DNA from: Caprimulgus europaeus
Lineage: Eukaryota > Chordata > Aves > Caprimulgiformes > Caprimulgidae
DNA length: 64,000 nucleotides
Direction of reading: 5' to 3'
Assembly: GCA_907165065.1 (NCBI GenBank)
Contig: OU015524.1
Location: 29,698,795 to 29,762,794, forward strand
Notes under the pieces: model-generated
Told to the model about the DNA's origin: nothing
The model's input: only the letters and a program-made list of their open reading frames with translations
Database searches by the model: none
Shown here: one piece after another, positions 49,201-60,862 of the stretch
How the letters are laid out: each line of letters starts with the position of its first letter
How positions within the stretch are numbered: position 1 is the first letter of the stretch
Position numbers and translations under genes: made by a program

Positions 49201-52200
49201 GTCAAATCTATTTCAGAATTCATAAACTATTTTTCCAAAAGTACCCTAATACAGGTTTACCTTAAAGCTTAGTGAATAAATTATTGACTCCTAGTCAGTT
49301 AGCATTTGGATTGGGCTTTTTTTTTTTCTTTAATTGGCTGGGAAATGAAAAGGCTTCAAAGTCTCAGAAAGATCCACGGACAGATTGTCTACATTGGTAG
49401 GAGGACTTTACAGAACACAGGAGAGAAAGAGGTCTATCTTTGTGTGTGTAGCATATTTACAACTGGCACACTTGTTCCCTTAAATTGTCCCTTAAGTAAA
49501 AAAATGCTCAGGATACAGTAAAGGCATCAAATGACTCCTACTGGCAAAAGCTCCTTTCTTGCCTTGTTTTTTGTTTGCTTTTGTTTCCTAAATCACAAGT
49601 GGTTCTTGCTTTTGCAGGACAAAAAAGAGCACACTGAAGGACCTAGAACTAGCACTTGCTCCTTGAGCTCTACCTATACATGGACTGTCAGCAAATACGC
49701 AGACGTAACTTTCTCCTTCCATTTAAATTTTTAAAATGACCACTATTTGTTAACTAATTCATACAGTACTCTATAGCCATCAACGTGACTAGAGAAGACA
49801 AAAATGAAACCTTCTCAAAGTTCATTTCAAAAATGTTTGGTTTTGCCACCTGGGCCCACAAGAAATGTTGTGGAGGCAGTGGTGTTAGAGCTTTATTTTG
49901 GCCTCAAACTCCAAAGTTATAGCAGATTTCTCAGGTTATACAGTGTTCTCAAGTTTTATGGAATCTGACTAACATCAGAAGCATGCTCCAGCAAGGGGAA
50001 AAAAATATACAATGTTCTTAAACATTTTAGCAGTGAACTTTTGGAAAAGAAAATATGGCGTCAGCTTTTTCTTCCTCTGTTGTATCATAGCATTCACTAG
50101 AACAGATCTGCACAACATAAGACCTATCGATCATCTACAGCCTTGAAAGCAATTTCTTTGGTCTTCTGGTGCTTACAGTGTGCACCATTTGGCCTGCAGC
50201 CTGTACCTCCCTGCCAGATGGGCAACCAATCTGTATACCTTCCACCCAGGCAGTAAGCCAGTCCTAATGTGCCTACCTCCTGCCTGGAAGTTACGCGTGT
50301 GCAGTTTGGCCAGCAGCAACTGGGAATACAGTATTGCTTCTGAGCGTTGGGTTGGCTAAAAAACAGCATGTGCTTCCCAGAAAAATATTTTTTTGAGAAG
50401 AGTCAGCAGCAAAAGGGTGAGGATGGTGCTACCACTGTGCCCTTTCTTAATTCTTTATCTTGGAAGGAAAAATAGGAAAGACAGGAGAAGAGACATTACC
50501 CTATGAAGGGCACATTCAGTTGTGGAGAGGAAGGATTTCAGGTGAAGAGAAGCACGATGAACAGCTGCAAGAGGGAATGGCTTGATACAAAGAATGAAAT
50601 GGCAGGGAAAAGGATGACCCAGTGTTGATAAACTGGAGTTGAGAAAGGACCTCTTACACATTTGAGATACAAGGCAGTCACATCATGCTTGCTAGGCACA
50701 GGAATATAAGAGAGACAGAGCTTGGTCCAGACAGCTTATTCAAATTTCCCTCTCCAGGTAATGGACTTGAAACTCTCCAAAAATCTGCTCTAGTTTACTA
50801 CTATTATGTTCTGCAGAGTAATCTTTACCACATTAAAATGAATTTTAACATTCTCTAAATTATTCTCTAATTTTCTCTAAATTATCCCTGAAATACAAGA
50901 CCGTAAGGTCTTAATATCTCAGATCACGACACTGCTGCAAGCCAAATTTCTTGTCAACTGAGTGGCACAATTTGTAATTAAACTTACATACTTATAGAAA
51001 CCCTGACTTAAGAGTACTAGTTTAATAAACATTGATTATTCAGCAGATCTATGTTCAACTACCGACTTAAAGAAGTTTATTTGTTACGATCTGTTTGTCT
51101 TTCAGAAGGAAAAAGCCTAGGATTCCTCAGATCTCAAGCCTGAACACAACAGAAAGGAAAGAAGTCTTCTCCTAGTATTTTTTATAGTCTAGTCAAGATA
51201 GTCAGCATCTCTATTACCTGCAGAAGGTCTTTATATATTCTTGATTGAATCTGATGAAGCCAGCGCATTGTTGGAAGGATTTTGGACCCAGACCTTTAAC
51301 TTCCTTGAGCTGTTCTCGGTTTATAAATGGTCCGTTCTTCTCTCGCCACTCAATTATATTTTTAGCCCTGTTAGCATTCAGTCCTGCAATGTGTCTAAGA
51401 GAAAAGTTTACAGAATACATTTATTACCATTGAACAGTCATTAATATAAGTCCTATCCCTTACCAGGATACACATTACTGTAGAAAATCTGGTTATAAAA
51501 CTTAAGGACAGCCAAGAAATTTGCAAATAGACTCCCAGACCAAAGGCATCATCTGAAAAAGGATCTCTTCTCTTAGTTCTGTGGAAGGAATCCACTCAAG
51601 TCAACAAAACTTGGTATAGCCAGACAGTTCTGCACATACCTAACTAGTAAGGCAGGCACGTGTAATTTATGATCTGTTAGCTATTTCTGTAATACCAATT
51701 CAATTTGTCATGTCTTACGGCCTGCCCCCAGCTGCCCTCTTCAGGAAACAACGTGGGAGGAGGGTTCAGGACAGATAAATTGTTCCTGTGAGAACAGCCC
51801 CTTCTCAGCTATTCTCTTCCAGTGGTACCACAACACATTGCCCCAACATGAACGGCTGATGTCTGCTATCCAGAAGGAGAGTGGCTGGGAGCAGCTTACC
51901 TTCCTCACACAATTTAACAGATCCACACAGCTTGCTCCTTTTCTCTCAGCTGCTCTTGAGATGAAAGAGCAGCTGGGAACAGGCTGCATGAGTTGTTCTG
52001 AGGCCAGCTCAGATCTGGCAGAGAAGTCACCTGTGAAGTGCAACTGCAGTTTGCCAAGTTCCTTCAGGAAGCAGTGGGTTTGCCACACATTTTCTGTACA
52101 TACATGTGAGTACAACCTTCGGTGTATGGAGTACGTTAATCAGAGAAAGAGGGAAAAGCGCTGTGGTAGGCAGTTACTCCTGGCACTAAAGAAGGAAATG

Positions 52201-54091
52201 TCACCATCTGGCTCTATATATCACATGCCATTGCTTTAAGTCAATGGTAGCAGAGACCTGTTTGTAGAATGGCATGGGCTGAATCTAGAAAAACACCACC
52301 AGCAAACCTGCCAATACTCAAAAATCAGAGGCGGGGGTGTGGGTGAGAAATATTTCCATTATTCTCATCCTCAAGCAAAAGTTAAAAAATAATCCAAACT
52401 TGGTGAATTCTCAGAATTAAATTGGGGAGACACACCTTTAATCACAGACAAAATATTAATCATTAGGAATGGAATTTTCTCAAAAAAATCTTAGAAACAT
52501 TATGAAATCCAGCTTATTTACACTGACATAGGAACACGAAACCAAGATCACATAATTTTCTACAGATTATCTCAAGTCTTTCAGGTACGATACTCAGCAG
52601 TAATACAAGTACTGTAGCACTGTCACCCCTTCCATGTGTTATTATGTGCCAACAAGTGAATTTGATGCAGAGAACACAAGGGGAAATTCCTGCCCATGGT
52701 GGGGCTTTTTTAGCAAGGGTGACAATTTCACACACTGTACATCTGAGGGAAACTTAAACTGCATCTCCACAGAGGAGCAGAAATGAGCTGCTGAAAATCA
52801 AGTTAGATCCAGAACTTGGTGCTGCAGGTGCTTGTGAGCATCATAATCCAGGTTAATTAGACCAAAGTATTTAGATAGCATGGTTACCACCTGTAACCAT
52901 GACTGGACAGTGTCATTCCACGTTCAGTTTTGTGAAGATACAGCAGCACCTCAGCCTGGTGCCCTCTGCTGAGCTGCAAGATATAGCAGTGCCCTGCAGA
53001 AGGCTGGCAGTGCTCACTCACTGCACTTGCTCAGGTAAGGTTTTATTCATGAATGAAAGCTGGTCAGCTTCATTTGCCAATAGGTACTGCTTGCTTTCTT
53101 ACTAATAACTGATCTGAATCTGAAAGAAGCTAAGACAGAAGGTAAATCAGGAGTCAGGCTGAGGATTAGATACACACCCAGAAAAAGAATATGGAAGACA
53201 AAGTGGAAAAATAAAAAGAACAGAGAGAGGGTCTCTTCAAAGTATAGAAAGAAATTTTCAAGAATAAAAAAGGAATTAAAAAATAGAGAGTTAGAAAGAA
53301 TGTATTTTTCCTCACTTTGATACCTTATATAATTTGCACTACCTAGATTATGAACATTATCTTTCCCTCCTACTACAGAAGGTGACAGCAACACTTTGCT
53401 CTTTGAGAGGCTGCCCAGCTAAATGATTCTCAATTTACACACTCAAAAGATAGAATGAGCTTTTAATTTCTAACCAAGAGAAATAAAATCCAGGACATTT
53501 TCCAAGTAAACACAGCATAACTACTTTAAAAAAAAGTCAATAAAAAGGGATAAATTTTTTAGCAGTTTCCCCTTAAATCTTTCCTTTTCTCCTTTCCTCA
53601 CCCAACTTTTACAACCTGTTCCACTTAGCAGTACCTAAAAATACCTTCTAAGAGACAGAAAGTACATTTCAAAAATCCCTTTCTCAGTGTAAAAATACGA
53701 ATTAATTATATCAAGCTTTTCCTAAAATTGCAGTTTTGGTTCAAAGTTTTTAAACATCTGTTTTTCCCCAAATAAGTTTTACACTGCAGAATCACACACA
53801 CACACTTAAAATCTCACTCTTAATGATCCAGTGAAATACTGTCTTAATGTGTCATTTTCATGTAATTGGAAGTTTAACACAAGAGCCATTTGCTCCAGCT
53901 GAGCTTGAGTCAGATGGCAGACTAAACAGAGACTCTGTGATCCAAAGCCATGTAATTACTGGAATAGGAAAATGTTTGACTCACCTTAATAGTATTTCTG
54001 AGCAGATGTTAATATCAACTCCTACAAAGCTGACACACTCTTCAACCACACTGTCCAGAGTTGCTTTGAGCAAAGTCTGTGATACATCATG
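33964..54091 (-). CDS. SRBD1: SRBD1 C-terminal part (5 exons, gene continues past window end)
   Basis: S1 RNA-binding domain-containing protein 1, a vertebrate relative of bacterial Tex and of Spt6. Five minus-strand exons total 912 nt, which is 303 codons plus TGA, with no frame break. Intron phases are 2, 2, 2 and 1, and all borders are GT-AG. Order of the visible protein: end of the Tex-type YqgF/RNase H-like region (residues 1-36), helix-hairpin-helix DNA/RNA-binding segment (37-94), lysine-rich variable linker (95-125), conserved helical segment (126-207), S1 OB-fold domain (about 226-298). The human protein is about 995 residues as I recall, so roughly the last 30 percent is here. The family is presumed to bind RNA or DNA, but its vertebrate role is poorly defined. 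Identity rests on recognised family sequence such as [18 protein letters not shown] and [11 protein letters not shown]. The start codon and upstream exons are outside the window or not visible. Confidence 0.95.
34254..36780 (-). other. SRBD1 intron, 2527 bp
   Basis: Phase-1 intron, donor GTAAAT and acceptor TTCTTATAACAG. It contains a short plus-oriented CR1 3'-end scrap at 35594-35660 and otherwise AT-rich unique sequence. A small duplicated phrase around 34744-34790 repeats the words ATGACATCACA and CAACTGCTTC twice. Confidence 0.85.
35594..35660 (+). mobile_element. CR1 3'-end scrap in SRBD1 intron
   Basis: TGTTAGGTTTACAGTTGGAC, then TAGATGATTGTAATGGTC and CTATTCTATGATTAAAC, the terminal CR1 phrase of a diverged subfamily, opposite in orientation to SRBD1. 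Confidence 0.85.
36781..36965 (-). CDS. SRBD1: SRBD1 exon before the S1 domain
   Basis: 185-nt exon, phase 2 in and phase 1 out. It encodes [17 protein letters not shown], a helical stretch with [11 protein letters not shown], then [20 protein letters not shown] and IRT. The TVHTLQ-IIDGL-QPE-FD pattern is a known SRBD1 signature just before the S1 domain. Residues 147-207 of the visible C-terminus. The splice acceptor (TTAACTTCCCAG) and donor (GTAAAT) are both intact, and the last codon (aspartate) is split G/AT with the final exon. Confidence 0.95.
39855..39912. repeat. Perfect 2 x 29-bp tandem duplication
   Basis: The unit TTGCTTAAGAATATTTCAGA plus ATTATGAGG occurs at 39855-39883 and again, identical, at 39884-39912. 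Zero differences suggest a recent slippage or duplication event. Confidence 0.97.
40668..40887 (-). other. Unidentified coding-like segment in SRBD1 intron
   Basis: Minus strand shows a good acceptor (CCATTCTCTGCAG) followed by an open frame reading [20 protein letters not shown], then [19 protein letters not shown]. No strong donor was identified at the far side. A second frame overlaps its end. Product unknown; chance remains possible. Confidence 0.22.
44156..44173. repeat. Homopolymer T18
   Basis: Uninterrupted T run followed by CCCC in the SRBD1 intron. Confidence 0.85.
45412..45480 (+). mobile_element. Truncated LTR 5' end (TGTCCTGG family)
   Basis: Starts TGTCCTGGGTTTGGTTAGGA, then TAGAGTCAATTG and AACTGGGAGGGGAGCAGCTG. 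It shares the first ~35 bp with the scrap at 24083, with a different continuation, as in another subfamily. It lies in the SRBD1 intron. Confidence 0.6.
45535..45575. repeat. A-rich run
   Basis: A-runs separated by single G or C bases, about 41 bp and nearly all A. Confidence 0.85.
45957..46210 (-). other. Unidentified coding-like segment in SRBD1 intron
   Basis: Minus-strand open frame of about 85 codons with mixed, protein-like composition (for example [19 protein letters not shown], then [19 protein letters not shown]). It runs up to a perfect consensus donor, GTAAGT, at about 45956. Upstream AG acceptors exist (ACCAAAAG, GTTTCAG), but none has a strong pyrimidine tract. I do not recognise the protein. 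It may be an exon of an unlisted nested transcript, a decayed gene, or chance. Confidence 0.3.
46370..46552 (-). other. Unidentified coding-like segment in SRBD1 intron
   Basis: Minus-strand open frame reading [18 protein letters not shown], then [17 protein letters not shown] and [12 protein letters not shown], ending directly at a good donor (GTGAGT) in phase 0. An AG (GTGTTCACAG) at its upstream side could be an acceptor. It is amphipathic and helix-like and not a repeat I know. It lies 160 bp upstream, in transcriptional order, of the segment at 45957-46210. Not part of SRBD1 as known. Confidence 0.3.
48379..48531 (-). CDS. SRBD1: SRBD1 exon, variable linker and conserved [13 protein letters not shown] segment
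   Basis: 153-nt exon, phase 2 in and phase 2 out. It begins by completing a serine codon, continues through a polar linker ([16 protein letters not shown], then [10 protein letters not shown]), and enters the strongly conserved [17 protein letters not shown] block. The linker is the least conserved part of the C-terminus in this family, so sequence change here is expected. The acceptor is TTTCTGACAG. The donor GTAAGC starts right after the AG of a split arginine codon, which the next exon completes. Confidence 0.93.
48532..51217 (-). other. SRBD1 intron, 2686 bp
   Basis: Phase-2 intron from donor GTAATA to acceptor TTTCTGACAG. It is AT-rich. A denser, GC-richer patch at 50100-50370 has the feel of an old degraded repeat, but I cannot assign it to a family. 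T-runs occur near 49318 and 48610. No gene seen. Confidence 0.85.
51218..51394 (-). CDS. SRBD1: SRBD1 exon encoding helix-hairpin-helix segment
   Basis: 177-nt exon, phase 2 in and phase 2 out. It encodes [19 protein letters not shown], then a segment with the hairpin motif [15 protein letters not shown], and ends [10 protein letters not shown]. The repeated L-N-A/V-R-A-x-N-I and G-L-G-P-K-S-F turns are typical of the HhH domain of Tex-family proteins, which binds nucleic-acid backbone without base specificity. This is the most conserved stretch of the gene in the window and the strongest single piece of evidence for the SRBD1 call. The donor GTAATA is weaker than the other donors here. Confidence 0.95.
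51395..53984 (-). other. SRBD1 intron, 2590 bp
   Basis: Intron bounded by donor GTGAGT and acceptor TTCTCTTAG on the minus strand, phase 2. It contains a GC-richer patch at about 51720-52240 that is open on both strands (see findings) and a short CA run near 53790 (outside the intron, in the exon-proximal flank read 5'-3'). No recognised repeat or nested gene was seen in the rest. Confidence 0.85.
53985..54091 (-). CDS. SRBD1: SRBD1 exon (end of YqgF-like region)
   Basis: 107-nt exon, entered in phase 0 and left in phase 2. The minus strand reads a pyrimidine-rich acceptor ending TTTCTCAG, then codons starting [15 protein letters not shown], then [15 protein letters not shown], and ends at the donor GTGAGT. 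In Tex/SRBD1 proteins this follows the GVG-YQ motif and leads directly into the helix-hairpin-helix region, and that is how it joins to the next exon here (an arginine codon split AG/A). The preceding family segment (ending MYQ) was not found between 54092 and 64000, so the upstream intron is probably longer than 9.9 kb. Confidence 0.93.
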
Positions 54092-57000
54092 CTGAGAAAC
54101 AAAAATGGAGATATCAGGTTACTGAAACATTGAAGCGTACATAAGTAAGAACTGCAAACAATACTAACGTTAATAAAATAGCTTCTGGAACTTATCCATA
54201 TCTTATGTCATGTGAGGGCACCAGTTAAAAACATAAATTGTAGAATATTTTTTAAGTGTACATCTTGAAGGCACATATTTTTAAAAGTACATCTTTGCAA
54301 CATCTTTGTCATGATACGAATCACTAGAATAAGACACCCTTCACATTACTGTATTTTTTGTTTAATATTTCCCTGCATCATGTAAAAACAAAACTATATT
54401 GAACACATACTGATTACTTAAAATAAGTAATACTTCTGTTCATCTGCTATGTCTTGTCTTTAATCTGACATGAATTTACCTATAACTTTTTTTTTTTAAA
54501 CAATACAATATTTTAAAAATAAGGTATTTAGAGAAAGGACTGCAAATGCTGTACTTTTGCATCTGCACACACAAATGTTTGCAAAAGTGTCCTATTTACG
54601 AACATCACACTACAGCACAGTTATTATTTACTAAAAGAACAAACCAGGTATTGTATGAGGGTGGGCAACACATAAGGTACATATCAGCTCCGCAGCAACA
54701 AAATGTTTCAGATTTTGAACAGACATTTCTGGGAAGATTGGCAGTTTCTTGACCGAAACCCCACTAATGGACATTCTTCCAGTTTTTCTACTATTGTTCA
54801 TAGTGTTTCCCCTTTCCCCTCCTCGCCCAAAAGAAAATCAGTCACACTTGTCAAAGATAAAAGTTCTGAAGATTTCTTTTCCTCTACAATGTAGGCATAC
54901 TTCAATCTGTAACTTCTAGTTCCCCACACAAGCCCATCAGTGCTTAGAAGTCTGACCTGGAGGGAGAAGCCTCTCTAAATGCAGGAGCTAATTCAATCAC
55001 TATGTTGGCTTAGCTTCAGGGCTCTTATACATCACTCATGTAAATCTGGGTTGATCCGTTGTGGTTTTGTGATGCATTCATTTAGGACATCAAGTTGGAT
55101 TTGAGCCATGACACTAAACACTTTATCCACGACTTTGTTTTATCTTCTAAGCCATTCAGATCTTTTAAAGATTTCACAGTTAAATTTAACAGGCCAACAG
55201 TATCAACCTCCATTTACTAATATTGGTAGTTCTTTAAGTAGTGGTTAATAACTGCAACCATCCTAAAACTTATTTATTTCATAGTCATCTCATTCCTTAA
55301 GATGATGATCATTCTCCAGGAGGAGTAACATGCAGTTATGTGATTTAAAACTGAGACATTGTCTCTACAATGCCTTATAGGAGAGGGTAAAAGAGCAAAG
55401 AAGGTAAGCAAATCCATAGATTTGGCCTAATCTTTCTAAGCAGTTCTTTGGATGAGACCTGATTCAGCTTTATTTCCAGTTCTGCTGAAAGTGAACTTAG
55501 ATAGCAATTCAGCCAATTATCCTCCCCCAAAACTGGGAAGGGATATATCACTATCACACGTGTCCCAGAACAGCCAGAAGACAGACTAGTGCTCACAGAT
55601 CTTCAGTTTCAAATGAAAATTGATCTTTATTACTCCAACCCATAACAGCCGTACCACTTGGAATGGACATCACAGCATGCACATGAAGGCATAGATAAAG
55701 TGAATGGCCAGATCTGACAGATGAGCATGAGACAACATGGCTAAAACAATCCCTAAACTACCAATACCTCCCAGAAGAAAGATACATTCAGCTAGTGAAT
55801 GATGTTAAGTTGCAAATGCTAGGAAAATGTTCCAGACAGCAAATCTGCCTCCAAGATGCAGTTACTGACCATCACAGCTTCCTTTTGCTATGATAAAGAC
55901 ATTTCTACATCCCTCTTTACATTGATACAAAGCACAGAGAAGTGTTACGAATTTAGTTTCTAAAAGCAGTTGAAAACTTTATTATCCCAATATCATTGTC
56001 GAGAGCTCCTGCTGCTAACAGGTTACATTTCAGAAAGATTTGAAGTGCAGTGCATTTTTCAGTCTTCCAAAAACTTCAGTTATCTTCTCAAATACCAGAG
56101 GTTAGATGATATTATATACTTCTATGTACTATTAATAAGCACTTGGGTGGTATCAGATTATTCAGTGTCTACTAGAAGCATGCAAAGTCCATGCTACTCC
56201 CTCAGTACAACAGGTCTGTAAAGACAAGAATCCTTCTCAACCGTTGCATTAAGTGTATCAGAATAAAACCTGCACAAATAAAGCCAAAGTCTAGTATGCA
56301 AGGCTACTTTCAAAGTGTGCTTCTGCAGAATTTTATGCTGCACAGCCTCCAACGACCCCTCTATAAATCAACATGGCAGATCATTGCATTAGCTGATACC
56401 CTGCAAATCCTTCTAAATGAAACTTTTTCATATTAACACTAACTCTAAATGCACCTCTATGCACGAGGGTGTCCCCACTAAAATTGTTAAGTATTATCTT
56501 TTTAATCAGAGTAACTCTTATTCATTAACTGTCTTTATCTGTGGAACAAATACCACAACTGCTCCCTCAAATAGCCTTGCAAAACCAGGAGAACTAGCTC
56601 CCTCAGCCAGCTGAACCCTTGGTACCAGGAGATTCCTTCCTCAGAGCCAAGGACAAACGGTGCCCTGACAGCTATGCTGAACAAGTAGGAGCACGTCCTT
56701 TGGTGCAAGTTTCAAACATAATCTTGAATTTACCACCTGAATAAATCATTAAAGTTTTATTAAAAGGATACTCAGAAATTACTACCATTAAAATATTCAC
56801 TTCTGGAATAGTAGGTCTGGAGCAGAAGACTTCATTTTGTATGATGATCTCTAAGAAATAGAAAGGATTGACACCCTCAGTTTATGGAAACTGAGGCCAG
56901 CAGAAAGAAGGAACTTGCCACAAACTGCAGGATGTCCAGTGCAAATCTGTGAACTTTCTTTTATCATCACTTTATAGAAAACAGAGTCACCTTGCTTCAT

Positions 57001-60000
57001 AGATGGCATTAGGAAGTGCTTTGATATCTGCTTGGTTTGAGTTTTTTGTGGGGAAGACTATAGAAACTAATCTGCCCTTAGAAATACCAGGCATTGTAAC
57101 TATAATTTATTATTTGTTTTCTAAGGAATTATCAAGTGAGCCAGGGAACAAGGTACATAAAATTAAATTACTTGATTAATTGAAACTGCTACAGTAAGGA
57201 ATTGTAGTTGACCAATAAATGATATCCAAACGTTACATTTTTCTAATATTTTTCTAAAGAGTATCCCAAATGTAACTTAGATTCATGAACCTGGATGAAA
57301 ATCAAGGGCTGCTGTTTTGATTGCTGGTCATGATTACCGTTTAAACTAGTCTGTGGCAAATTTGTTAAAATTACTAGAAAAGGAATATTATATTGCATAT
57401 TTTAAAACCACCATTCTGAAAACCCATTATAAAAAAAATCAACATAACTTCATTTCATGTACTTTCATTAAACACAGCACAGAATATTTATCACTAAAGA
57501 ATGGTGTTTAAGAATGACTGTCTATTGTGCACATGATGGTTTTATCCTATTATTATATCACCCAATATTTCAACTATATTTTCTTTTTACATGGTACAAA
57601 GCAGAGAGCAAGGATTGTTGTTTCACTCAGTTTCAAGAGCTATGAACACTCACTAGAAATAATTAAATTACTAAAACATTTTATGTTCCCAGAGAGGGTG
57701 CTACTACAGCTGTAAATGAAAGCCATTTTCCAGTTTAAAAAACCTGTTGATGTACACAAAAGGAAGGTAGTATTTTAAATAGCCTCTCAGAGATCAGTTA
57801 TTTCTAGCAGTACACCACTACAGACTGTAAAAATACATTTGTCATTAGGACAAATTTAGGATGTCATTATGGTGACAAATTTACCAAGTCAAAGAAGCAC
57901 AGTTCACATGAAGCCCTGAGGCTGTACTTAGTCAATCTGCATGACCACAGGTGGTGGACAGTAAACTAACTTTGCCTGACCAAGCACACTAAACATTAGA
58001 TTACCAACGCTAGACTAGAATGACCCTAACTGGTAGATTTTACACAGAAGTAAATTACAACTTTAAGATTTTTACCTTTGGCAACCTAAAAAATCCCACA
58101 AATACACATAGTTATCATGCATTTGGTAACCTTTTCCTGGTCCCTTACAAAAATCATAATTTCAGAAAATACTGTATGGTTGTATGTCTCTGAAAATCAA
58201 ATTCAAACAGCTTAAAAAGTCTAGTGCAACACACAATAATTCTTAAATATGTATTATTTTACATTTACAAACATTAGTAGACAACTACACGACCAGCCCA
58301 TGCATCGTTATTACTTTACAATGCCCAAGAGCCAAGCAAGGCACCTTCCAACACAGCTGAACGAGAACTATTCGTACCCTGCCGAGCCCACAAGCATAGT
58401 GCAGACATGACCTAATGATGCTGGTCACAAAGCAATAAGGAGGGGAAGACTCAAGTCTGGGCAGCAACCTGCAGGTTCTTGACCCAGACTCAGCATTAAC
58501 AGTATTAGAACAAGATCAAAATTCACCCTATATAAGACTGAGCTGTACAGCAGACAATCTACTTCAGTTTTTGATCAAGTTATACTTCACTTGTCCTTTA
58601 AATCCAAAAGTCAACCTTCAAGGAAGTAAATACAATTTATTTTTTTCTGGCTTTAAGTCCTGAAACACTTCTAACACCTCATAAAACATTTTTTTGATGT
58701 TACCTACCATTAACTTCTGCATTCATGAGTTCTAATATTGGCTTGTGAGACCAGCCAAGAAGTCTCTCGAAAAAACCCTTTTTTTTATTTAAAAGTGGTA
58801 TAACTGTGCAAACTGAATGACATTTACTGAATGAGAAATTAGGTGGGACAACAGATCCTAAGCAAAGCTCAAAACTATATTATTTTACAGAGGTTCAATC
58901 CACGAAAGCGTGTTTTGAAATTTTAAAATGGGAGAAACATTTTCTACTAGCGCTGTGGCCTACACACAATCAGCTGCATTTCAAATGCTTGCGAAAATAC
59001 AAAAGCAAAATGCATTCAGGACAAGTCCTTAAGTACAGCAGGACTAATGTAACACAAATAGTCTAATGAGAAGTACCTTTTCATGTGCAGAACTAGAAAA
59101 AATTAAAAATGCATTTTACATGTCAGGTGAAAACGTTGGAAAGTTCAGGCAGGGGGTTTTAAACTCCAGCGTCCTCTGGGAAATCCCTTTCAGTTAGATT
59201 CTAAGAAAACAAGCTTTTCCCTCTGATGTTTGATAAAAGGACCCAAATTCAAGAACTTCTTTTGAAGATGGTTTGTGGTTTCTCCAAATGTTATATTGTT
59301 ATGGGATATATTGTTATCCTATGTACTTAACTCTGACTCACTTGTTTTCAAAAATCCAAATTCTATTTATTTTAACTGCATATTACTATTACTGAAATAC
59401 CCTGAGAGAGAAATGGATTTATATTTTCAAAGCAAATGATAAAACAAAACCAAAGTCTGTCAGCTCTGACATTATAAAAAGAAAATAAAAATGCACACTT
59501 CATCATGTAAATGCTTCAAGTTACTTGCAAGGTGCTGGAATTCATCTTGTATTTACTTGTGCTTGTGTCCTAACAGAAGCAGTACTACTGCTAAGCTTGT
59601 TACATAAATTAAATCCAATTGCTAATAAGTCTGATTTCTAAAGCTAACTTATTTGACATGAGCAAGCTAGCAGCAAATGACACATATTCAAAAACATCTT
59701 CCTCTTTCCCCAGCAGGTACCAGTTTTCTCCAACGCACATCGTTATGCAACTAAGAGGCAGCAATCGGAATTGTAATGATAATCAAATGCATAATTCCTG
59801 GAGATTTCGGTGGGACATTTTCCTTTGCCAATAATTAGCAAAGGTGATAATCCAAGCTGACATAGGTGGAAAGCCTTACACTTCAATTTCAGCCCAAATA
59901 CTGTATTTTGGGGCTGTTAAAGCTCTTCTAATAGAGGGGATACTCTGCAATACTATAGAAAGAGGAAGCAAGGACCATCAGGAGTGGAGTATCATAGACG

Positions 60001-60843
60001 GCATGGCTGAAAGGCAACAAATTCAGTTGGGGATTTTCCTGAAAAGCGCTGAAGGATAAGAGGGGGGAGGAGATAAAAATAGAAAAAAGAAAAAAGAAGA
60101 AAAGATTGCACTGATAGAGGGAAAAGAAATAGTATGTTTTTAGAGGGACAAAACAGAAGTCACGAAATCCAGGTAAGTCTGGTCATCTGTTGGATTATGT
60201 TTAGTCTGAAGTCAGTGACCATCCATCACCCTGCAGCAGATGGGTGAGGAACAGCAGCTCCTCGGTAGAAAGTTCCCACTGGCCTCACTCAGAGCAAAGG
60301 GAGCCCCAGGAGGTGCGAGAAGTTTGGTAAAAGTCTATATAAATATACACACTTACAGCTCCACTGAAGACGTGCTGGGGTTCCTCTCACTCATCTCTAA
60401 GAAGGAATGTGTTACTTGCAATATTATTAAAAACTACAACAAAAATGCAAATTCATGGAAGAGTATTGTCTAGAAAGGAAAGATTTGTACAGTTGATACA
60501 TATTTTATCATATCCTCGATGTCTAATATAAGCAACTTTTCATGCTCACTGGCTTTCTCAAAATGAGTATACAAACATACTTAGCAACTGCTACACCAGA
60601 TGATTCATATCAGCAATGCACTGGGAATATATTTAATAAAATGACATACCTATTCCCTCATTAGAAAGAAATGTATATGTCAAATAATGACATTCAGCAG
60701 TTTTTTAATTCCACACCAACAGAACTAGTCATTATACAATTAAGAAGATTTTTATTTTTTTTAAAGTTATTTAATGTGACATTGCCTCCTGACACACTGG
60801 AAAAGGTAGGTAATTTGATTTTCCCCTATCCCCCATCTCTCTC

Positions 60844-60862
60844 TTTTTTTTTTTTTTTTTTT
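60844..60862. repeat. Homopolymer T19
   Basis: Uninterrupted T run in a pyrimidine-rich neighbourhood (CCATCTCTCTC before it). Confidence 0.85.

Noticed and set aside
50100..50370. Possible hAT-type or LTR repeat
   Set aside because: The wording feels repeat-like but I could not match ends, inverted repeats or a target duplication.
58704..58775. Minus-strand exon-like segment reading RLLGWSHKPILELMNAEVNG before a GTAGGT
   Set aside because: The SRBD1 exon at 53985 must be preceded by the family's GVG-YQ segment, which this is not. Its upstream side has only a purine-rich A run and no acceptor.
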